Shown: one piece after another, positions 1 through 8,131 of the stretch | How the letters are laid out: every line of letters starts with the position of its first letter | Position numbering within the stretch: position 1 is the first letter of the stretch | NCBI RefSeq assembly: GCF_006968745.1 | Contig: NZ_CP030118.1 | Coordinates: 5,988,340-6,052,339 of the forward strand | DNA length: 64,000 bases | Source of the DNA: Brasilonema sennae CENA114 | Lineage (GTDB): Bacteria > Cyanobacteriota > Cyanobacteriia > Cyanobacteriales > Nostocaceae | Reading direction: 5' to 3' | Notes under the pieces: generated by a model | The model's input: the letters and a program-made list of their open reading frames with translations, nothing else | Databases searched by the model: none | Told to the model about the DNA's origin: nothing | Program-made: the position numbers and the translations under genes

Positions 1-95
1 TTGTCACGTAATTTTTAGCAATAGGACAACCTTAGGCGCATTTAGTAAAACAAATGTCAATAGTCTAAACATATTATTTGACGCAGGTTCTCGTC

Positions 96-306
96 CGCCT
101 AGGACTGTAAGTCCCAGGCTCATAGGCGAAGTCCATTAAAATGGACTAAGAGTGGAACTGATTTTTGAGTAAATTTAAACACTACTTCATATAAGCATTA
201 ATGGTCTACTCGTAATGACGTAAGACATCAGTTAAAACAGACTGGGTAGTCTTTGAGTCCGTTTTAACGGACTTTGACTATAAGCCTTGAACTTGAGTTC
301 AAGGCG
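96..306. repeat. MITE-like element with inverted palindromic ends
   Basis: Two related blocks face each other at 96-152 and 249-306. Each has an inner perfect palindrome (around AGTCCATT/AATGGACT at 130-147 and AGTCCGTT/AACGGACT at 256-272) and an outer hairpin (CCTAGGACT...AGTCCCAGG on the left, GCCTTGAACT...AGTTCAAGGC on the right). The right block is close to the reverse complement of the left. About 100 bp of AT-rich DNA without coding capacity lies between. This is the build of a non-autonomous foldback element. No transposase is visible here. Confidence 0.55.
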
Positions 307-334
307 TACTAATCGGTGAGATGCAAAATTTGAG

Positions 335-487
335 TTAACCAAGAGTCTGCGGATCTATCCCTAACTCACGCAATTTATCTGCCAGCCTTCGTGCTTGTTG
401 TTCTGCTGCTTTTATCCGTTCTTCTGGCGTGGGATGCGGAAATTTCCGCACTTGAAACTTACTTGAGTGTTTGTTGGGGCGGAACTT
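335..487 (-). pseudogene. C-terminal remnant resembling Uma2-family (DUF820) proteins
   Basis: Reading the minus strand from 487 to the TAA at 335-337 gives about 50 codons. They end in a charged helix containing EERIKAAEQQARRLADKLRE followed by LGIDPQTLG. That helix and its 'LRELGIDP' ending are typical of the C-terminal tail of cyanobacterial Uma2-type putative endonucleases. An in-frame stop (488-490) cuts the frame upstream and the catalytic restriction-endonuclease-like fold is absent. I take it as the tail of a gene destroyed by rearrangement next to the repeat at 96-306. The family assignment rests on the tail alone. Confidence 0.45.
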
Positions 488-534
488 TCACCTTCAGTTG
501 TTCGATTATCACACATTTGATCCTTTGTGTGTGT

Positions 535-562
535 TTGTCAGAATAGAGGTGTAGTCTATATT
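535..562 (+). promoter_or_regulatory. candidate sigma70-type promoter for the phasin-like gene
   Basis: TTGTCA at 535-540 and TATATT at 557-562 are separated by 16 nt, a good -35/-10 pair about 80 nt upstream of the start codon at 644. It is seen by eye only; no start site is known. Confidence 0.4.
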
Positions 563-643
563 AATTATCCTTGCACCATAGGTCTATAAGGTAGATTTAT
601 GATAAAGGGGCGTTTGATTTGAAAAAAGTGATAGAAAGGAATT

Positions 644-970
644 ATGGACAGCAACAACAACTGGATGAAGCAGTTATTTACGATAGGTCTTGGAACAACG
701 TCCTTGGTAGCAGACAAACTGCGGGAAGCGAGTGACCAACTTGTTAAGGATGGTAAGCTCGATCCTGAGCAAGCGAAGGCGGTTATGGATGACATGGTAC
801 AGCAGTTGAAGTCGGAGCAGGGAAATTTGGAGGGAACTATGCAACGACAACTGCGAAATATGCTACAGGACTTGGGGGTACCTCGTCAGTCGGAAATGGA
901 CGAACTGCGTGGTAGAATTGACCGTTTAGAGCGTCAAATGCGTGATTTAGAAAATAAGCTTTGGCGTTAA
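644..970 (+). CDS. phasin-like coiled-coil protein
   Basis: A 108-residue acidic and basic protein with no signal peptide. After a short N-terminal hydrophobic stretch (FTIGLGTTSLVADKL) it is helical: DQLVKDGKLDPEQAKAVMDD is a short turn-containing segment, and the last 35 residues form a heptad-rich coiled coil (ELRGRIDRLERQMRDLENKL). This is the layout of small cyanobacterial 'phasin family' proteins, named for the polyhydroxyalkanoate granule surface, although many members are not shown to bind granules. The start ATG has an AAGGA ribosome site 6-10 nt upstream. A possible promoter lies at 535-562. The next gene, an FKBP isomerase, follows after 81 nt, so cotranscription is possible. No polyhydroxyalkanoate synthase is in view. 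Confidence 0.6.
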   Translation: MDSNNNWMKQLFTIGLGTTSLVADKLREASDQLVKDGKLDPEQAKAVMDDMVQQLKSEQGNLEGTMQRQLRNMLQDLGVPRQSEMDELRGRIDRLERQMRDLENKLWR

Positions 971-1051
971 GGGTCGCTTTGTGGTTTACACTAAATTTTG
1001 TCCTACTGGTTATCCTAAAGTACCCAGAATACTGAGTAAGGAGGATTAATT

Positions 1052-1576
1052 TTGAAAGCGATTTTACTCAGCGTGGGTTTCATGCTGGTTTGTGTTTTGG
1101 CTCTGGTATTTGCGCAAATAAGCGGTAACAAACAAGATACCGCTGTTGCTAGCCAGTTGGTTGAAACAACACAAGCACCCATCCAGGTACAAGAAAACAA
1201 TACCCTTATTGCGAGTAAAAATATGTCTGATGATAATGTCGTCACCACGCCCTCTGGACTTAAGTACACTGAGTTAAAACAAGGGACTGGCGCGACTCCT
1301 AAAAAAGGACAAACGGTTGTGGTTCACTACACCGGGACTTTAGAAGATGGTACCAAGTTCGATAGTTCACGCGATCGCGGTCAACCCTTTAGTTTTAAAC
1401 TTGGTGTTGGACAAGTGATCAAAGGCTGGGACGAAGGACTGAGTACTATGAAAGTAGGCGATCGTCGTAAATTAATCATACCTTCTGATTTGGGTTATGG
1501 CGCTCGTGGTGCAGGTGGTGTTATTCCACCCAACGCTACTTTGATTTTTGATGTGGAGTTGCTGAAAATTCAGTAA
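1052..1576 (+). CDS. FKBP-type peptidyl-prolyl cis-trans isomerase, membrane-anchored or exported
   Basis: A 174-residue protein: a hydrophobic N-terminus (residues 3-22, probable signal or anchor segment), a linker rich in T/Q/N to about residue 65, then one complete FKBP domain. Family landmarks are VVVHYTGTLEDGTKFDSS, the pocket residues in FKLGVGQVIKGWDEGL, and LGYGARGAGGVIPPNATLIF near the end. It should catalyse Xaa-Pro isomerisation outside the cytoplasmic membrane. The start is TTG at 1052; AGGAGG at 1039-1044 fits a 7-nt spacing and no ATG lies as well placed. Downstream, complementary arms around 1587-1600 and 1632-1645 (TTAGTAGTT/AACTACTAA) may form a weak terminator shared with the convergent dnaB. 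Confidence 0.9.
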   Translation: MKAILLSVGFMLVCVLALVFAQISGNKQDTAVASQLVETTQAPIQVQENNTLIASKNMSDDNVVTTPSGLKYTELKQGTGATPKKGQTVVVHYTGTLEDGTKFDSSRDRGQPFSFKLGVGQVIKGWDEGLSTMKVGDRRKLIIPSDLGYGARGAGGVIPPNATLIFDVELLKIQ

Positions 1577-1687
1577 TGACTCATCGTTAGTAGTTTGTTG
1601 TTAGTTATTATCATAACTATTAATAACTTGCCACGAACTACTAATTCATTTTCAATAATCAGTTATCAGTCATCAATTGCTTGATAA

Positions 1688-1729
1688 CTGTTAAGCGTTC
1701 CCTGTTCCCTGTTAAGCGTTCCCTGTTCC
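1688..1729. repeat. short tandem repeat, 21-bp unit x2
   Basis: The unit GTTAAGCGTTCCCTGTTCCCT occurs twice head to tail just beyond the dnaB stop codon. A related string (CAGGGAACGCTTAACGCTTAACAG) sits at 51470-51493 in the cluster promoter region. Such 'gttccctgttccc' strings are common cyanobacterial intergenic repeats. There are only two units and no spacers, so it is not a CRISPR. Confidence 0.7.
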
Positions 1730-1734
1730 CTGAT

Positions 1735-3090
1735 TTAATAATTATTCGGTCTGGCAAAATTTTTAAACTTCGTCAATTGTGGATCAAACAAGAGTTTAAC
1801 AGTACCTGTTGGACCATTACGGTGCTTAGCTATGATCACCTCAGCAATTCCTCTATCTGGGCTATCGCTGTTATAGTAATCGTCTCTGTACAACATAATA
1901 ACTAAATCCGCATCTTGCTCAATACTTCCACTTTCTCTCAAATCAGATAACATGGGACGCTTGTTCGTACGTGATTCTACTCCTCGACTCAACTGAGATA
2001 AAGCAATCACTGGAACACTTAATTCACGCGCTAAACCTTTAAGACTTCGGGTAATTTTTGATAGTTCTTGCACGCGGTTATCGCCCCCTCCTTCCATTAA
2101 TTGCAAGTAATCTATAATAATTAGTCCTACTTCTGTATTTAATTCTGTTTGCAAACGCCGCGCTTGACTTCGCATTTCTGTAACTGTAATATTTGGCGTA
2201 TCATCAATATGAATTGGCATATCAGAGAGCATACCAATCGCACGACTTAAAGGTTCCCATTGAGTTTGGCTAATGCGTCCACTCCGCAAATAACTCGTTT
2301 CAATTCCCGCCTCACTTGCTAGCAACCGCTGCGCCAGTTGTTCTTTTGACATTTCTAAGCTGAAGATAGCAACTGGTAATTTATATGAAGCAGCAATGTT
2401 ATGAGCAAGATTGAGACAGAAAGCGGTTTTTCCCATTGAAGGACGACCAGCAACAATAATCAAATCAGAACGTTGAAAACCGCTAGTCATACCGTCTAAA
2501 TCATAAAAGCCGCAAGGTATTCCCGGTAGGGCGATACCTTGATGGCGAGTTTCAATATCTTGGAAAGTATTAATCAGGGTGTTAGAAATGTGAACCAGAC
2601 CGACTTGGGGACGTTCTTGAGTGATACCAAAGACTTTTTGTTCTGCTTGATCTAAAACAGTTGGTAACTCAGTTTCTGTCTGATAACCTAGATGCACAAT
2701 TTCATTTCCAGCTTTAATTAATCGACGCCGCAGGTATTTTTCCATAATTAAATCTGCTAAGGCATCGATATTAACGGCTGACACTGTACGATCTACTAGT
2801 GAAACTAATTTATTTCTACCGCCAACACGGCTTAGCATATCGTGGTCGTTTAGCCAATTTATGACTGCAAGCAAGTCTGTAGGTTTACCTTGAGTGTGTA
2901 ACCTGACAGCGGCGTGATAGATATCTTTATGAGCGTTCAGATAAAAGGCTTCTGGAATCAGGCGATCGCTCACTCTACTTATCGCTTCCGGATCTAGCAA
3001 AATCCCCCCCAATATTGCTTCTTCCGCCTCAATGTTTTGGGGAGGGAGGCGATCCATACCATGACCTTGAAAGTTAAGTTCTTCAGACAT
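1735..3090 (-). CDS. dnaB: replicative DNA helicase DnaB
   Basis: A 451-residue protein of normal length for DnaB. The N-terminal helical domain begins at about residue 14 (LPPQNIEAEEAILGGILLDPEAI), as in most bacterial DnaB. The RecA-like motor contains Walker A GRPSMGKTAF (about residues 214-223), Walker B IIIDYLQLM, and the H4 region LSQLSRGVESRTNKRPMLSDLR. As the ring helicase it unwinds DNA ahead of the fork and loads primase. No intein is present, although several cyanobacterial dnaB genes carry one at the Walker A or DYLQL sites. The ATG at 3090 has only AT-rich sequence upstream and no clear ribosome site. It is convergent with the FKBP gene. Confidence 0.97.
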   Translation of the reverse strand: MSEELNFQGHGMDRLPPQNIEAEEAILGGILLDPEAISRVSDRLIPEAFYLNAHKDIYHAAVRLHTQGKPTDLLAVINWLNDHDMLSRVGGRNKLVSLVDRTVSAVNIDALADLIMEKYLRRRLIKAGNEIVHLGYQTETELPTVLDQAEQKVFGITQERPQVGLVHISNTLINTFQDIETRHQGIALPGIPCGFYDLDGMTSGFQRSDLIIVAGRPSMGKTAFCLNLAHNIAASYKLPVAIFSLEMSKEQLAQRLLASEAGIETSYLRSGRISQTQWEPLSRAIGMLSDMPIHIDDTPNITVTEMRSQARRLQTELNTEVGLIIIDYLQLMEGGGDNRVQELSKITRSLKGLARELSVPVIALSQLSRGVESRTNKRPMLSDLRESGSIEQDADLVIMLYRDDYYNSDSPDRGIAEVIIAKHRNGPTGTVKLLFDPQLTKFKNFARPNNY

Positions 3091-4441
3091 AAATAATAAG
3101 TAGAAATTTTAGATTTGATATTATTTTTAAATTTTTCATCTTATAAAGTAAAATATACATTTTTAATATGTGTCCTGTTTGAATCGTTTCCACCCGTTGA
3201 GATGAATAACTGATATAAAAGTAAATATTCCATACGTGGGGTTCGTTAATGTAGTGTAACGCACCATGTTAGCAGTGTGTGGAGATAGCAAAATTAACAT
3301 AATTTAAAATATGCTCAGAAGATGTTTGGAAAGTCTTAAGGAGTAGACAAATTGTCGTATATCCACTCTAAACCTCCTCAAAAGGGGAGCGTAAGCAGTA
3401 CGGTTTGGTTAAGGGGTAAAGGTGCTTCCTTCTTGTTTTAACCCTTGCTTTTTAACTTTTTCCCAACGAGCGGAGCGTGAATTAAGTTGTGCTTATCCAA
3501 ACCGTGTTGGGAGCGTAAACGCCGTTCGAGGTTCCCTGGTTGAGTGCGACTGGCGTCAACAACGCCTCAATCTGTGCATGTGGCGTCCCGTCATAGCCTT
3601 TGTTGATTTAGGGGAATATTGAAGGTCCAGGTATGAAAACAATACTTCTAAAACATCCTCTGAGAGTGAATATAGCGCTTCTGGTGTTGAGTGCCGTAAC
3701 ACGTGCTGTAGTGAAAGTACATGCACTTTCACATTATGTAATTCAAATGAGAAGCGCTATATTTTCATCAGTTATCAAAGAATCATATATTAAATTAATA
3801 TTAAATCTTAAATAATAAGATAGCAATTAGCTTCATTTATACTTGTGTCATTTTTTGTTTAAACTAGACCTATCATTTTTAGCTAGTAAATACACGGTAT
3901 TTCTTATAAAGAGTTATTAAACTATACAAAAAAATACAATCATTTTTTTGTGTGAATATTGAATCCAAAATGATTACTACTTCAGTCTTAAGCTTTTCAA
4001 TAAATTTTTGAGTATATATGACAACTTTTACAATATAAACGGTCATGATATTTTCATCATACTAAACTAGTGTCTTTTTTTACTTTTTGTGTTATAATAT
4101 ATCTCTATAACAAGACCTGAATTGAGTTAAATAGTGTAGTAGTATTTTAAAAAATGTAGTTTTAAAGACGCAATTTACGCAGATAAATAAAGTAAATTAA
4201 TTGTCTATCTTTGTCTGTCTATCTTACGCGACTTTACCCTGGCTTGCGAGAAGCTGCGCTTCTCATGCTACAGCCCTATGACTGTTCTTTTAGTCACCAA
4301 CAGGTGGTAAATCCGTTAAGGAAGGCTGTCTCACCGCCTTTTAAGTATATAAAATGTATTTTATTTGACATCAGTCAAATTTGTGGCAAGGATTGTAAGA
4401 GAATCTCAAGAATTCGGGATTAGTAAGGGGGTTTTTTTAAC
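3091..4441. other. 1.35-kb intergenic region without a convincing gene
   Basis: The stretch between dnaB and the KGK gene is AT-rich. Short open frames at 3422-3622, 3633-3815 and 4211-4423 show no family resemblance and poor starts. Structures present: complementary arms ACGGTTTGG (about 3400) and CCAAACCGT (about 3498) around a GC-richer block; a nested palindrome at 3671-3761 (listed separately); and GAGAAG/CTTCTC at about 4248-4266. A possible -35 TTGACA at 4375-4380 lies about 60 nt upstream of the KGK gene, with no strong -10 partner. Confidence 0.6.
3671..3761. repeat. 91-bp MITE-like palindromic element
   Basis: Perfect 12-nt terminal inverted repeats TATAGCGCTTCT (3671-3682) and AGAAGCGCTATA (3750-3761) enclose a second perfect hairpin GTGAAAGT-ACATGC-ACTTTCAC (3710-3731). 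This layout is typical of very small non-autonomous mobile elements in filamentous cyanobacteria. There is no coding capacity. Confidence 0.6.
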
Positions 4442-5035
4442 ATGTTGAGTAACCAATTTCAACGATTGGAGCAAGAGGATGATATTCTTTTTTTAGGAGA
4501 TCAAATTTTTAATGCAGTTCAAATAGTTAAGAAATTCCTTGAATATTTTGAGCCAAAGGGAAATGATTTAAATTTTTCTTGTCAAGACAAGTTTGTTAAA
4601 AAATATTTCAAAAAGAGAAATGTAACAGGTATATTTAATCGAGTTGAGTGGGAATTTTACCTGAGATCAGAAATACAATGTGAACTGCTTCTTCCCAATA
4701 AAAATCGTAGACAAAAAGGGAAACTTGAAATTAGGGTTACTTTAGAATTTTCTTCATTAAACAAACAATTCTCATCTGTCAATGATGGTGGAAGCCTATC
4801 TCATTCTCTATCAATCACAGATAGTAAGACTTCAAAAGATTTTGAGATAAAAGTTTCGTTAGATTTCTATCCTGAGGAAAGATTGCTAGAGGAAATTTCT
4901 CACCAAGAAAAAACCACAGAGTCAGGATTGAGAAAATGGCCTAGGGAGACGCTGCGCGTAAGTCCTTTTGAGATAGATGCTCGTAAAAAAGGTATACACG
5001 AATACGGTATACACGAATACCTAGCGTCTCTCTAG
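4442..5035 (+). CDS. KGK-domain protein with altered 3' end
   Basis: A 197-residue protein. The first about 115 residues match the cyanobacterium-restricted KGK domain: an acidic start with DDILFLGDQIF, a helix, then REW..YLRSEIQCELLLPN and the name-giving QKGKLEIRVTLEF. The function of KGK proteins is unknown. Residues about 116-165 are polar and low in complexity. The final about 30 codons lie in repeat DNA (4940-5052), and the TAG stop itself falls inside a repeat arm. Two copies of GIHEY come from a 15-bp direct repeat. The native C-terminus was therefore probably replaced by an insertion. The ATG follows an AGTAAGGGGG purine tract. Confidence 0.65.
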   Translation: MLSNQFQRLEQEDDILFLGDQIFNAVQIVKKFLEYFEPKGNDLNFSCQDKFVKKYFKKRNVTGIFNRVEWEFYLRSEIQCELLLPNKNRRQKGKLEIRVTLEFSSLNKQFSSVNDGGSLSHSLSITDSKTSKDFEIKVSLDFYPEERLLEEISHQEKTTESGLRKWPRETLRVSPFEIDARKKGIHEYGIHEYLASL

Positions 5036-5052
5036 GAGATGCAAAAGGACTT
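4940..5052. repeat. interleaved inverted repeats with 15-bp direct repeat
   Basis: Arm A CCTAGGGAGACGCT (4940-4953) pairs with AGCGTCTCTCTAGG (5023-5036). Arm B AAGTCCTTTTG (4960-4970) pairs with CAAAAGGACTT (5042-5052). The order A-B-A'-B' crosses, so in RNA both cannot form as simple nested hairpins. GGTATACACGAATAC is repeated at 4991-5005 and 5006-5020. The block overlaps the end of the KGK gene and supplies its stop codon. Confidence 0.7.
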
Positions 5053-5143
5053 TTATACAACTGGTTTAGCCATAGTTGTGCTTAAAGAGGATAACTGATA
5101 TTCTGTTATCCTCGATATGCTGTTTTTATAGGTCAAAATTTGC

Positions 5144-5971
5144 CTAATTCTTGAGCTTAGCAACGGGTGGATTTTTCTGTTGAGGTAAGTTGTGTTTCAG
5201 AAAGTCCCCTCGCAAACCGTAGCTAACTAATCCCATATACTCATAAAACATGAGCATTGCTTTTTTACTCGCAGTAAATTGCGATGGTATGGGAGTTGTA
5301 TGGGACATGACTTCAAACCCTACACTTTTAAAAGTCAATAGCGAGCGCACCATATGAGGAGAATCTGTGACTAGCAGAATTTGCTTGATTCCGCGTGGTT
5401 GCAGGATAGATGCGGTGAACAGTGCGTTTTCCTTGGTGGTTTGAGAACAGTGTTCTTCGCCCAATGCAGCATCAGGAATACCTTTTGCTTTGAGTTGTTG
5501 GACAATTTCCGAACCATCTCCTAAACCACTGGCAAAAATGAATGGTGCCCGATGATTCCTCCAAAGTTCAGCTGCAACCTCAACCCTTGAATCTCTAAAT
5601 GGTACGCCCCGTCCGAGTACAACAATTGCATCTGCACTTGTACCAGGATCAGGGGGAATAAAAGTAACTAATCCTTTTTTTGCGACAGCGATGGTGAGTG
5701 GGAAAGTGGCAGAAAAGTAAACCACGAGTAACACAGTTCCCAAACCACTCCAAAAACGTTTCCAGCGCAGGCGTGGAATCATCCAAGGTAAAAAGACTAA
5801 AGTCAAGAGTGGCAATACAATAAATATTGGTGTCATTAGCCAGTGGGAGAGCGTTGATTTCAAGACAAGCCACTGACTAACTGAGCGATTGCACAAAGTA
5901 CCCACCCCAAACATGTGAACACACAAAGCTTGGATAACCATTGAAGTGAACTCCACATACTGTAAAGGCAC
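5144..5971 (-). CDS. DUF218 (YdcF/SanA/ElyC-like) membrane protein
   Basis: A 275-residue protein. Two hydrophobic segments (about residues 44-64 and 77-98) anchor a C-terminal DUF218 domain from about residue 110. Family marks are ADAIVVLGRG at its start, RVEVAAELWRNHRAPFIFASG, a conserved E/T pair in EEHCSQTTKENALF, and ILLVTDSPHMVRSLLTFKSVGFEV. Relatives take part in envelope processes (ElyC in envelope biogenesis, SanA in envelope permeability), but the reaction is not established for this subgroup. The first about 35 residues are poorly family-like, so the true start may lie further in, for example a Met at about residue 46. It has no operon partner: the neighbours are the KGK gene and a CysA remnant. 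Confidence 0.8.
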   Translation of the reverse strand: MPLQYVEFTSMVIQALCVHMFGVGTLCNRSVSQWLVLKSTLSHWLMTPIFIVLPLLTLVFLPWMIPRLRWKRFWSGLGTVLLVVYFSATFPLTIAVAKKGLVTFIPPDPGTSADAIVVLGRGVPFRDSRVEVAAELWRNHRAPFIFASGLGDGSEIVQQLKAKGIPDAALGEEHCSQTTKENALFTASILQPRGIKQILLVTDSPHMVRSLLTFKSVGFEVMSHTTPIPSQFTASKKAMLMFYEYMGLVSYGLRGDFLKHNLPQQKNPPVAKLKN

Positions 5972-6046
5972 TTCTTGTCATCGTAGCTAAATCTTCATTT
6001 CATGAACTGTTAATTATGAACGCCTGCGTTTAGGGTAGTTAACAGT

Positions 6047-6304
6047 CTAAATCGAATAATAGAGTGGGAACGATTTTGCATCCTTCGGCTTTACATACAC
6101 TCGCTGTTGCGCTTCCAACTTTAACTCGTCAAACCCTTCCCGCGTCAAATGAGCTATAACCATTTGCCCATCATCCAAAGTCAACTGTGCTTGCACTTGC
6201 CAACCCAAATGTATCAACCTACTAACAGTAGCTGATACTGTAGAATCGTTGGCGATCATTTCCACAATCACATCTTGCGGACGCAAAAATATTTCTGAAT
6301 GTTA
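6047..6304 (-). pseudogene. remnant of sulfate/thiosulfate ABC transporter ATPase CysA (C-terminal TOBE part)
   Basis: The minus-strand frame gives about 85 residues starting HSEIFLRPQDVIVEM and ending in REGFDELKLEAQQRVYVKPK followed by AKSFPLYYSI. These match the last part of cyanobacterial CysA, the TOBE domain that follows the nucleotide-binding domain ('FVRPHDV', 'V.L..Q.VYV.PKDA..F'). A stop codon precedes HSEIF, and the upstream DNA (6305-6435) does not encode the ABC ATPase, so Walker A, the signature and Walker B are all missing. It is a decayed 3' end, and a short in-frame TTG start could still allow expression of about 79 residues. Confidence 0.6.
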
Positions 6305-6446
6305 GGTGCCATATAATATCGTATCAGTTGCTGCCCGTAAGAAAGTTGTAGAACTTCTGGTTCTTCCACCTTCGACTTATAAGTCCCCCTATGTCCAGAG
6401 GAAATATCACAGATGCAGTTAAACACGTCTATTTTGGTTGAAGCAA

Positions 6447-6716
6447 ATGCGAATCATCTTATATAGCAAGCCCGGTTGTCATTTGTGTGAGGGTTTGCAG
6501 GAAAAACTAGAACAGATACAAAACCTCAAGTTTGAGCTAGAAATCCGGGATATTACGACTCGTGAAGATTGGTTTCAAGCTTACCAATACCAGGTGCCAG
6601 TGCTTTTTTTAGCAAACGCTAGAAGTACAGAAGGCACACAGGAGCTACCTTTGCCTCGTCCCTCTCCTAGGGCAACAGTACAACAATTGGAAAATATGCT
6701 TCAGAAGTATTTATAA
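6447..6716 (+). CDS. glutaredoxin-like (DUF836) thioredoxin-fold protein
   Basis: About 89 residues from ATG 6447; a TTG at 6438 is possible but the ATG gives the standard N-terminus MRIILYSKPGCHLC. The CxxC redox pair (CHLC) follows beta-strand 1. The cis-proline loop is seen in QYQVPVLF, and a C-terminal helix closes a compact glutaredoxin fold. Members of this small family are presumed thiol-disulfide exchange proteins in the cytosol, with substrates unknown. The gene stands alone. The leading sequence contains no obvious strong ribosome site. Confidence 0.8.
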   Translation: MRIILYSKPGCHLCEGLQEKLEQIQNLKFELEIRDITTREDWFQAYQYQVPVLFLANARSTEGTQELPLPRPSPRATVQQLENMLQKYL

Positions 6717-6800
6717 CTAAGGTGTAGGCGAATATACTATACCCTAAACCGCTCTTTGTCGTTTCAATTTCTTCTTACCCAAAGGGTTGGGATGAACCCG

Positions 6801-6936
6801 GACAAAAACGGACAACCTTCTACAAAATCCTCACTAAAAACGACGAACTTGGAGCATTTTGAGGCGGTTATTGACGATATTTTCAACAATAGAACAGATC
6901 AACCGCCTCAAAATGCTAAGGTTGTCCGTTTTTGTC
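6801..6936. repeat. foldback element with split left arm
   Basis: The right arm is continuous, 6901-6936. It pairs in two blocks with the left side: 6918-6936 with GACAAAAACGGACAACCTT (6801-6819) and 6901-6917 with AGCATTTTGAGGCGGTT (6853-6869). Both blocks are perfect. The 33 nt at 6820-6852 are extra in the left arm and would bulge out, as if inserted into, or deleted from one arm of, a once-perfect 36-bp stem. Confidence 0.7.
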
Positions 6937-6976
6937 TAGGAAAAATGTAGCGGCAACATGGTGTTATTTTTACATT

Positions 6977-7016
6977 AAAAAGCGCTTGATAATTTTTTTA
7001 GCTCAAGCGCTTTTTT
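6977..7016. terminator. bidirectional rho-independent-type hairpin
   Basis: AAAAAGCGCTTGA (6977-6989) and TCAAGCGCTTTTTT (7003-7016) form a strong stem with a U-tract on the plus strand and an A-rich side that gives a U-tract on the minus strand. It is placed to stop the long minus-strand biosynthetic transcript about 210 nt after mbtH, and plus-strand transcription from the glutaredoxin side. Confidence 0.6.
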
Positions 7017-7225
7017 GTATAATTGTATACCAATTCACTTTTTGTGCAACATTTGAAACTCGCAACACTCTGCTGGTGAGACAAATTGCGAATATAACTT
7101 GTGCCAAACATATTGTGAAATGGTATCACTCCTTGCATTAATAAAGATTAAACTCATACCATGAAACGCGGAATTAGATGAGTGACAGTTTATCAACTGA
7201 CCCTAGTAGATAAGTAGTTAATTTA

Positions 7226-7438
<213 letters not shown>

Positions 7439-7449
7439 TTTTATCTCCG

Positions 7450-7743
7450 TTAATTTTGGTAAACTGGAATCTCGAACAAAAGTGTATTTTTACAAAACTC
7501 TTGCCATTCTGTTGTTACATTGTCGAAAATGATATTTTCGTCCTTGAAAATACCATGTGTGACGACATAGTTTTCTTGCAGATAAAGAAAGTCATCATCG
7601 GTTAGTTCTCTATTGATTTCGACTTCCTGACCATCGACTTGTTGCTTTTCTTTTCTTGTATTTTCTGAATGCTCAATCCACTGATTGAACTGACGTAATT
7701 TTTTTAGAGAGTAAGCTTTGCAGTATTTTCCCATTGTTGCCAT
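7450..7743 (-). CDS. 97-aa hypothetical protein in the NRPS cluster
   Basis: I do not recognise a family. The protein has no signal or membrane segment. It starts MGKYCKAYSLKKLRQFNQW, is rich in charged residues, and has an acidic middle (ELTDDDFLYLQENYVVTHGIF) and an aromatic tail. ATG 7743 has AAGAAGG upstream, and the stop is 11 nt from mbtH, so it is translated with it. The central 'DDDFLYLQENYVVT' part resembles a small cap or binding domain rather than an enzyme. Being kept between the acetyltransferase remnant and mbtH suggests an accessory role, but that is position only. Confidence 0.6.
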   Translation of the reverse strand: MATMGKYCKAYSLKKLRQFNQWIEHSENTRKEKQQVDGQEVEINRELTDDDFLYLQENYVVTHGIFKDENIIFDNVTTEWQEFCKNTLLFEIPVYQN

Positions 7744-7785
7744 AGTTTTACCTTCTTTTTATCCAGTTAATTAGCATTAGTAGAT

Positions 7786-8090
7786 TTATTCGTGCGAAGT
7801 GTTACTCTGTGGGTTAATTATACACTTGCAGCAGGCTGCAAAAATGCCATCAGGAGCGATCGCCACCAGATCCAAATGAGTCTGTATGTGTAGTGACTCC
7901 GCAGGTATTTGTAATGTTGGACTGTTAAGTTATGGTGATTCCAGGCGTCGATAAACGACTGTTTGTGCATCTCTACCCATGCTTCGGCATCTTGTTGAGG
8001 TTTAACTTGGCGGAGGATAAAATTTGCTGGTAACTGCGCTTCTGGAATGGGTTTTTTTCCGCAATTGTAAATCAGTTTCGCTTTCATCAA
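7786..8090 (-). pseudogene. frameshifted and truncated GNAT N-acetyltransferase
   Basis: The first frame (8090 down to about 7880) gives LPANFILRQVKPQQDAEAWVEMHKQSF and NHHNLTVQHYKYLRSHYTYR. This matches the N-terminal part of GNAT proteins of the 'PGFTIRPL..ED..AWVELHRAAF...MT' type. Around 7875-7880 the match moves to another frame, HLDLVAIAPDGIFAACCKCI, the next conserved GNAT strand. It then stops at 7786-7788 after INPQSNTSHE. The acetyl-CoA loop (Q/RxxGxG/A) is missing. The unshifted frame would instead run on to about 7818, giving 90 residues. It was probably once a cluster tailoring acetyltransferase and is now non-functional, unless the shift is a sequencing error; the missing C-terminal half argues against that. 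Confidence 0.6.
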
Positions 8091-8131
8091 AGCGAATTGT
8101 TAGACTAATCATCAATTCCTTTAAACAGCTT

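Larger units (their letters stand above)
6717..7225. other. 509-bp intergenic region with foldback and terminator-like hairpin
   Basis: It holds the foldback element at 6801-6936 and the hairpin at 6977-7016, both listed separately. Open frames at 6756-6950 and 6932-7141 run through these palindromes and have no family resemblance. I see no gene. Confidence 0.6.

Noticed and set aside
1688..1729. CRISPR array
   Set aside because: Only two adjacent units without spacers, and no cas genes in the window.
1735..3090. Intein in DnaB
   Set aside because: Length is normal, and the Walker A and DYLQL sites are uninterrupted.
3422..4423. Three short plus-strand open frames in the dnaB-KGK gap
   Set aside because: They run through palindromic repeats, have no ribosome sites or family likeness, and their composition is that of intergenic DNA.
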